Of a stretch of DNA of 64,000 nt, positions 56,041-64,000 are shown one piece after another (the stretch's first letter is position 1; every line of letters begins with the position of its first letter). The position numbers and the translations under genes were made by a program. The stretch covers positions 24,629,798-24,693,797 of the forward strand of contig NC_134374.1 of the NCBI RefSeq assembly GCF_035582795.1, written 5' to 3'. The notes beneath the pieces are model-generated. The model did no database searches and had not been told where the DNA came from. It saw only the letters and a list, made by a program, of their open reading frames with translations. This stretch comes from Mycteria americana. Taxonomy: Eukaryota; Chordata; Aves; Ciconiiformes; Ciconiidae.

Positions 56041-58656
56041 AAGCTGTAAAGCCAAAAAATTCCCAGTATTTCCCCCCATGGAGTAAATGCGCTTCAGTAC
56101 AGAGGAGTAAGTTGCGCGTAGGTGTGCGTACGGCCTGCATGCGCAGGCGTACGTGCCAGACGGTGTGTGCTGGGAAGGGTGCAGAGCCAGACCCCCTTAC
56201 AGGCAGCGATCCCAGGCATCTTCCACGCAGCTCCTTTCGGATGTGCCTCGCAGGGTGACGTACCCTGCCACCCCCTAAGGCGATGCCACAATTACAGTGA
56301 CATCGCAATTGAGCTCCGTAGCATTAATCTCTTTATTGCTAATGCCGGAGAGCTGCTTCGGCTGCCCGGGGTTTTTCAAGACCACTTTTATTGCGTATAG
56401 TTTTCTGTCAAACTCCCATCAAATTGGTGCTCTCTGATATGTCTACAAGCAATTTCAGTGGGACTGCAAATAAATAGGGACTTTAAACGGATCTAGAGAG
56501 TGTCTTTTCAGATCCATGCAGTGGTCTGATGCGAAGAGGCAGTGAGGGCAATAATTAATATCAGCGAGCGATGGTGCTGGCAGGCAGCCGACCGGAGCAG
56601 AGGCTGGTGGGAGAGGTGCAGACAGATCTATCGGAGCTCTGGCTCCAGATTTAAGGCTCGATTTATAAGCTAATAGCTGGCTGAACACATGCCAGTTGCT
56701 CTGCCGGTCCTGCTAACTCAATTCTGGCACTCACGGCACATTGTGCAGCCATCGTGTTGTAGCAACAGGAATTATCCTCCAGCAACAGTTCAGTACGTGA
56801 AGGAAGATAAATACATCTGTCTTTTAGTTAGAGCAGAAATTCTTTTCATCCATTTACCCATTTCACCTCATCCAGCCAGCGCTGAGGGTATTAGCGGGTC
56901 ACGGGGAGTTCGCAGGTACTCGCACAGCTCTCCAGAGAGGTGATGGATTTTGCCATTCGTGAGCAGAGCCTGCGGGGAAACGGTCTGCTCTTTTGGGAAG
57001 AGGCAATTCGGCAGCAGCAGGCTACAAACCAAGGGCCTGTAGCATCGTCTGCAACGAAACGGTGCAATTTTCCCCTTGGAAACAAAGCCTGTAGCTGCCT
57101 GCAAGGTGTCAGGCAGCCTGCCCTTCCCTTCCAGCAGACCAGAGCCTGCTCTGGCAGAGCCCTGAGCACCTCTTGCCATTGCCACAGAGCCCCTCGACAG
57201 CGGCATTTAATTAAGAAGCAGCCAGTGGTGCTGTTTCCCACAGCCCTCAGCCCGGCCTTTGCCACGGGGACGGGTTTCTAAAAGCTAATAGCCCGCCGCA
57301 GGGACCGGGCTTCTGTGCAGAGCCCATCGTTGCTTCGAGGCGCAGGGTGAAGGCTCCCCCACCCTGCTCCTCCTCGCCTAGGCAGCTCTTCAGAGGGGTT
57401 GCCACGTTTTCAGTTTCAGGAGGAAGGTTATATATTTATACACACGTGTGTACACAGATATATATAAAATATAGCCAGCAGCCCCTTGGCTACCTGCCCA
57501 CCACCTGCACCTCTGATGCAAGAAGGGTCGGTGGGTTTACCCGCGTTTCCGTGCGTGTGCAGTGCTTATGCCCCGGTTTCTGAACTGAGCCCTTGCCAAG
57601 CTGCCTTCTCTCATTTGCTGACTTTTCCAGGTTTTGGCTGCAAAAAAGCAAGGCTGAAGTGAAACCCCGGCTCCGGGCGGGCTGCTGGGCTAATGCACTT
57701 TTTGGTTGCTGACTGTGCTTGACCTGGCAGCCCCAGGTCAGAGGCTTCTGATTTCTCTGCCGGGATGGGGCAGGGGAGCGGGGACATCTGGCAGGAGGGA
57801 TCGGCCCGAAAGAAAACCCGTCAGTCCCTGCAGCATCCCCAGGTGCTCCTCGCCTGCCTGAAACCCCATGAGGGGCTCGCGCTCGGCATCAGCCCCGCTC
57901 TCGGCCGGTGCCCTTTGCACCAAGTCTGCTTAACCCTGGGAAAGTTGTGGCAGGAAACCTTGTTTTCACATCCCTGCAGAAAACAGGGAGGGAAAACTGC
58001 TGGGGATTGCAGCTATTCCCAGCTCTTGTCACGGCCGTCCAGCGACAGAGGTGGCACTCGCTGGTCTGGGCTTGTGAAGAAGATTATAGAGTGCTGGTGT
58101 CCCTGTCCCAACACCTCCTCCCTGCCATGCGTCTCAGCCCAATTCCTAAACCTTATCCCTGCAGATGTGACCATAGGGAGCCTCCTGGCCAGTTTTCTCC
58201 ATTTTTTTGGCTTTCCCTGGGAGCCCGGGAGTCCCTGTTTCTCGGCGGAAGGGCTAGGCGTCACTCCTGGTACCCAACACTTTCAGTTTTTAGGTGACAG
58301 CACTTGTCAGGGCACCTGGCAAGAAAGCAGCGGGGAGCTCCCCACCGAGCCACCGCTGGTCTGGGTTCAGGCCAGTGCTTGTTTACTACAACACTTCTTG
58401 AAAGGGTGGATTTTTTTATTATTATTATCGTTTTCCAGTTTTCGCCTTCCCTCCTGCCCGCGCCTCGCCCCAAGCCCCTCCGGCTCCCCCTGCGTTTTGC
58501 CGTCAGTGATGCCGGTGTCGGGGCAGAGATGCTCCCGCGGGCTTTGGCAGGGGTTTTGTTCAGCGACTTTATAAAGCTTGTATGAAATAGTCCCTGCCAC
58601 TCCTTGATTGTTCTCCTGTTTCATCCACGCACAGATTTACACATGGGCTGGGAGGC

Positions 58657-58677
58657 GGGGGGGGGGGGGGGGGGGGG
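58657..58677 (+). repeat. Poly-G run, 21 bases
   Basis: Twenty-one consecutive G. It can form a G-quadruplex in principle; run length is prone to sequencing error. Confidence 0.9.
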
Positions 58678-59554
58678 ATGTTAAGTGGGAAAGCTGAGAT
58701 TTATCCAGCTGCACGCTGAAATTGCAGAGGGGAGACTGGTATCGCTGCCAGAGGGGTAGGACCACTGGTTGTGGATGTAGCGCTGCAATTCATTAAGCAT
58801 CAAGTAGCTTTGCAATTAATTAGGAGGTTAAGGCAGCTATTAAAACACCCGTGTGTCTCTTTCTGAGCTTGTTAGCAGTATCTGTTCCCAGAGGCGTATG
58901 TGGCTGTCATTATTGGAAATCGCCCGGCTACTCTGAATCACTCTGCGCCCCACCCAGCCCTACATTGCTGCGGGATTGCATTTACTACTCCCAGATTCAC
59001 TGGCAAACTCGCCCTCATCTTTTCCATGGGTTGGCTGGACAAACCGGGCTAAAGCTGTGCTCCAGGCGCGGCTGGGGAGAGCCCCCGGCCGCGGGAGCCC
59101 CGGAGCTGGGGTGCAGCCGGGGGGCTGGGGCAGAGCTGCCTCCCTCCAACCCTGCTCAAGCCCGGGATGCCGGAGGGAAAAGCAGTCTAGGAAAAAAAAA
59201 AATTAAAAAAATCCCCTTTTGGCTTGAAATAAGTTCCTGATTTGAAGTAGTGGAGGCTTTCTGGCACTTGTGTTTTAAGCAATAATGTTGTTTGTTTAAT
59301 TCAGGCACTAATAGGAAACATGTAAACAGAGCTGATCGGTTATGGCAGCTTCTGTCAGTAACCACAAAATTGAGGTACTTTGGGTAAAACAGGCTTTCCC
59401 CACGTACTGCCGCACGCAGCAGCCTGCTCGGATGCACCGAGCTCCGCTCACCCACCCCTCGGAGCCGAGCAAGACAGAAATACGTGGGCACAGTCAGAAG
59501 CTGCTGAGGATGTTGTACCAGCTTCTGCCTGATAAGATCTCTTGAAGAAGAACT

Positions 59555-59576
59555 AAAAAAAAAAAAAAAAAAAAAA
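59555..59576 (+). repeat. Poly-A run, 22 bases
   Basis: Uninterrupted A22; no retroposed gene recognised next to it. Confidence 0.9.
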
Positions 59577-62500
59577 GCAAGCGATAATGTTGCTCAAAAC
59601 TACGACAGCTTCAATCTACCGATGAAAACACAGGGCAGAAATCAAGCTTACCTTCCTGTGACTCCCATCCTTGGGGGGATGACATCCATGCTAGAGAGCA
59701 GGAGGAGTGAGCTTTCTGCTTGTATTTCCTACCGATTTTCACAGCAATCCCAGCCCCGGCGACTCCTCGTTAAACTTCCACATGTTTTCGGCGCACTGGA
59801 ATGCTGCCGGCATCTGCAGCCCAGTACAGTGGCTGCAAAACAGGAAATCCTGTATTTTGTTTCTCTTCGCCACACCAAACGTGTACAGCTAATGACGCTA
59901 AAACAACTGGGAAGGCGATGATGTCGTTTGAGCCACTGCTGGTCCGGCAGAGACCTCGGACACGGATTTATTTCCCTCTTTTTGCACAGAAGTGGTGTTA
60001 GGTGATGGAGTCCTTCGGTCGAGCTGCTTCTGCTTTTATCTGCAGTCACTTGCCTTTTGCTCGTGAAAAAAAATATAAAATACAGAAGCAAAAATTTTCC
60101 AGTAAGTGCTTGCTGAAGGAAAACTGAAAACTGCCAGTGTAAGTTACTGGAAGGTAGTAATTTCCCTTCATTTTCTTGGAAGTTTGGTTAGCCTCAGACT
60201 ATCAAGGCTATAGGCTAAAGCTAAGGGTTTGGACTTTATTTCTGAAATAATATGATGGTTTAAGGTAGAGATTTTCCCAAAATACTATTGTTAAAAAAAA
60301 ATCCCATAATATGCATCATTCCCAATTTCTTTTTATTCTTCTTGCCTCCTTTAATTCCTTTCCCATATATGTGTATATATATGCATTACATATAATTTTT
60401 AGTTCTTTTACTGCCTGCTAAGTGTGACCGTCTCTCTGAATTGCTGAAAGCTGGCAGGCATATATTGTGGTGTAACTTATTACAAGCTGCCTCATTTCCA
60501 GCTGAACAGTTTTACTTGATACACAGTGTCGCATCTTACAGCCCAGGGCTTGCAAAAATAATCTGGCTGTTGGCCTCTTTCCCTTTCTTACTGTAGGCAA
60601 TGTATAGATAGAACTATTCTTGCTCTATTCATCTATTTTCTGTAATTGGTCCTATGACCCCACAAAATTGACAGAAACATAACTGTGGAAGAGAAATGAA
60701 AGAAGGAAGCTATTATAAACTTTAATTGCAGAATAAGTCGCCAGCTCAGGGTCTGGGATCAAGCGTGCATCTTTCCCCACGGCATCCGAGCCCACCGGCT
60801 CTGCCGGCTCCGCAGTTGCCAGGGTTTCCCTGTGCTGGCAGCGATGCTGACCACGGGGACCTGCGTGCGCTCCCGTGCCATGCAGCGGTGCTTCACGACA
60901 GTAGCGTAGCGAACGGAGAAGAGGATCCTTGACCTGAAGCGTCCTGTGGTCAGTGGAGATGCAGTTACTTAAATCCATTGGTCAACAGCCTCATGAAGGC
61001 AAAGGCAAGACTGGTTTATATACAGTTTATATACCAGCCTTTATAGATGTATCTATGGGCTTCTTCGTTACCGCTTGCTTCATCACCGCCGTGTAAACGT
61101 AGCCTGCTAGCAAATAAGTACCTGCGAAGCCCCATGCTTCTCGTCTCAGCTGAGAGCAAAGTGATTTAGAAGATGGCAAGAGCTGTTTATCGTTCCAGGT
61201 TTTCTTCTTGCACATCTTTTCAGCAGCTGATGCTGATCCTTGGAAGAAACAACAGTGCTCGTGTACTTGTGAAACATTCACGGATTTGCAGAAGGGAGGC
61301 TGGCACTGCGCCCCATCCCTCTCCAGAGGTTTAAGGTTTACCCCAAAGTGAAGTGGCTGTTTTATCAGGATATCCTGCCTAGGACATCCTACTTCTGTGT
61401 CCACAGCACGCATCCAGCACCGTACCCAGCCATCTCTGAGCCCTATTTTTAGGTACGTGTTTACAGCGGGGCTGCTGGGGAAGGAGGGGTCGGTGGATGG
61501 CCGACCGTAGTGAGGGTCAGACTCCCACCTCAGGCTTCATACCCACGTTGAGTCCTTCCTCTGCTGATTGGCTTTCTGGAGTACTTCTGCAGAAGATCAC
61601 AACCTTCCTTGTCATGAAAGGCTGATGGATTGACAAGCCTCAAGCCTTTTCCTTCAACATGTACTAATCAACCTCTCCGTTCTTCTTTCAACTGCGTGCA
61701 TATTTTTGTTTAGCATTTTTGCTCTTCTGGCTCATTACCGATACTAAACATGCATTTTACGCTATGCAATGTTACACTTTCAAAGGCAGAAGACACAAAG
61801 GAATTTTTAAATAACTGTGAGACTTTATCTAAGGCCTCCAGATAAAGGTCATCTTTGCCTTAGCCTGGTATCCTGTGGGCAGAAGGCCAAATGCATATGA
61901 TCAGCATCTCTTTAAGCACTCAGCATTTAGAAATATCTGACAGGATGCACCTGAAGGATGTACAAAAAACAGGGGGCTGTTCGGGAGAATAAGGTCTTAT
62001 TCACACAAAGCAACTCGCCCCTTGTACAGAGACTTGCTATGGTTTGACGGGAGCCGTCGGCCCGCGGCCCGCGGGGCTGGGTGCGTCCCTGGTGCCCTGC
62101 AGCACATAGTCCCTCTCGCCGCTGCACAGCGGTCTCTACAGGGGTGGCATTTCTAGGAAGCTTTCATTTATTTTACAGCAAATAATTGCCAGTCGCTCCC
62201 TACCTTTTCGGGCTAAGCCCTTGTGTAATCCACAGACCCAGCATTTTTGGTCAAAATGCACCAGTCATAGCCCCAAAATCTGTTAAATGCAATGAAGGGT
62301 TTTCATCTTTTTGAGCTGGCTCCTAGTTGTTGAGCTGTTATCCTGCATTTACGGCACACTTTGTCTCTTCTCTGCACAGAGAGCTAGTAATTTCATTTAA
62401 GGAAAGAAAATGAAGCTGAGGTACTCGCAAGATCCTGCAGCTCAGAACCTGAGGCTACAGAAAGGCATTAAATCCCATGGGGTTTCTTTCCAAATACGTT

Positions 62501-63438
62501 TGCTGTCAAGCACAGGAGGGCCCTTTCTCAAGAAGGAGAGGAATTACCAGACCTCCGATACCAGTTAAGATGGGGTGGCCATGTGCTGGCACTGCAAAGA
62601 AACGTGTTTTCTGTTGCTAACAGGTGAACGGTTCATGTGCTAGAGAAGGAGAATGTCATGCCGTGGTTTTGCCCAGGGCCGTGCCATCGGGGGGACGCGC
62701 GCCGCCGTTGGTGCGGGCGGCTTGGACGCCTCCCCGTGTTTCCCCCCGAGCAGTTCCCTTCGGGGCGAGGCTTGACGCAGGGTTGCCCCAGCACCAGGTG
62801 CCAGTGGAGCCCTTCAGATCCATCCTTCACAAACCTGCATCGCTGTACCCGGCCTCTTGATTCCGATAATTTGTGCCTTTCTGGGGCATCTTTGTCGAAA
62901 GACCTTTTTTTTGTGTCTGCCCAAGAAGGATGAAGATGTCTTCTTTTTATAGCTGGTGAATCCGGGCAGTGGGACCAGCACAAGAGATAATCCAGGAGCA
63001 ACATCATGAAATTATATTTCCTCTTGTCAAAATAATAAACGTGGTTTATGGCCACAGGAAAGGGGGTGAATTACAGGAACCGGAGCCGGGCACATTGTGC
63101 CTTTGAAAGTGTGAGAGCACTGGCAGGCAAAGCCAGCACCTGCAGCCCCAGGTCTTGTGTCGGGTCCAGCACCTCCCAGCCATGAAGGCAGCCGAAATAC
63201 TGTCCTCCTCCCCAGTAACGCTGGATTTGTCTGCTCTTCTCTTGAGAGACACTGCTGAGGTTCTGGAGGCCTTGGACTAAAGGCTTTGAGTGTCACATAT
63301 GGGTTTGTGGAGACCAAACTGACAGTCTTTGACTTTCTATATGCTTTCAGAAAATTACAAGTTTTCCTTGATTTCTTTTTACTTTGAATTGTTGCTCTCT
63401 AGGCTAGCTCACCATCATGACCATCTTGGCTAACTTTC

Positions 63439-63513
63439 TGTCGTGGTTTAACCCCATCCGGCAACTAAGCACCACCCAGCTGATGTAACTCTATCCCAGC
63501 CAAAACCAGTACA
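63439..63513 (-). mobile_element. Much shortened LTR, same family as the LTR at 10150
   Basis: Read on the minus strand it begins tgtactggttttggctggga and ends ggtttaaccacgaca-like, matching both ends of the 566-bp LTR near 10 kb. It is only 75 bp, so most of an LTR is absent. It is flanked by an identical 5-bp sequence, ctttc (63434-63438 and 63514-63518). It is therefore a genuine insertion footprint of this retroviral LTR family, in the opposite orientation. The exact duplication argues that it is not very ancient. Confidence 0.85.
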
Positions 63514-63518
63514 CTTTC

Positions 63519-64000
63519 CCACACACCAGAGAAGACCATTAGACCAAGTTGTCTAACCTCCTCCACACCAAAGTGATTTGACTTGAAAGGCTGGAAGTGT
63601 TGAGTGTGTGACTTTTCCTTACAGGCTGGGGCTGCAGGATGTAAAAGACCATTTTGGGGGGTCTAAGGGAGTTCTGAGGGAGATTGAGCCAGGAAGATGG
63701 GGGGAGAGCGTGAGCAACCGAGGTGCTTGGGGATGCAGTCATGGTGACGGGGAATGTTATCCCTCGTGGAGCCACCAAATTCCTTGTTAAGGTTAAGGGT
63801 GGGAGAGCCACCATCGCTCTCTGGACATTCAGATGCTGGAGCAGGTATTCCCCCGCTGGGTCCACGTTATAACTTCCAGTATGTAGAGGACTATAGTGAC
63901 CAATTTCTGCTTTACCTTAGTACCAATCTTGTCGTCAATAGCGTGAGTGCTTTTTTTTAAGCCGTATAGATTTGGATCTGCAAAATGATTGTTGAATGAG
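63519..64000. other. Window end, no gene recognised
   Basis: Non-coding. A stretch at about 63525-63570 faintly recalls a CR1 3' tail on the minus strand, too weak to call. A 108-codon minus frame (63539-63865) matches nothing I know. Confidence 0.5.

Larger units (their letters stand above)
56041..63438. other. Non-coding sequence upstream of P2RY10
   Basis: Likely holds the P2RY10 5' exons and promoter, which cannot be placed with confidence. No other gene is recognised. An AT/CA-rich simple stretch is at about 57430-57475, and an ATAT-rich stretch at about 60365-60395. A TAAT-rich island near 58785-58850 resembles an enhancer by texture. Confidence 0.5.

Noticed and set aside
63525-63570. 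Possible CR1 tail on the minus strand next to the shortened LTR
   Set aside because: The likeness (ggaggttagacaacttgg) is faint and the expected terminal repeats are absent.

Overview
The window looks like a piece of a bird nuclear chromosome. It carries a CR1 LINE, copies of an avian-type endogenous retrovirus LTR, long introns with GT-AG borders, CpG islands, and three genes whose vertebrate orthologues sit together: ITM2A, GPR174 and P2RY10. In human these lie on Xq21.1. From general knowledge, Xq genes of this kind are on chicken chromosome 4; I infer the equivalent region here. Gene order and relative strands (ITM2A against GPR174 and P2RY10) match the human arrangement read in the opposite direction, so TBX22 would be expected beyond the left edge.

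Layout. 1-13.8 kb is non-coding: a degraded CR1 LINE (about 5.1-6.17 kb) containing a nearly perfect 115-bp triplication, and a solo LTR (10150-10715) with an exact 5-bp target-site duplication. 13.85-25.16 kb is ITM2A on the plus strand: a CpG-island promoter, six coding exons giving 251 residues, a 40-base poly-C run in intron 1, and a 3' UTR ending near an AATAAA at 25157. 25.2-38.0 kb is non-coding, with possible old SINE pieces. 38.04-40.5 kb is GPR174 on the minus strand (single-exon coding region, 326 residues, AT-rich 3' UTR, short uORF, candidate 5' exon near 41.5 kb). 41.6-53.7 kb is GC-rich intergenic DNA with an orphan CpG island at 47.46-48.06 kb. 53.77-56.02 kb is P2RY10 on the minus strand (single coding exon, 371 residues, a C-terminal tail longer than in human, an overlapping uORF). 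56-64 kb is non-coding and ends with a 75-bp shortened LTR copy of the same family as the 10-kb LTR, in the opposite orientation and also with its own exact 5-bp duplication.

Biology. GPR174 and P2RY10 are paralogous lysophosphatidylserine receptors expressed mainly in lymphoid cells. ITM2A is a type II membrane protein with a BRICHOS domain, known from T cells and from cartilage and muscle development. Their linkage is an old syntenic block, not an operon. I found no novel coding system. The most distinctive items are the young triplication inside an old CR1, the LTR pair with exact duplications, the extended P2RY10 tail, the orphan CpG island and the 40-base C run in ITM2A intron 1.
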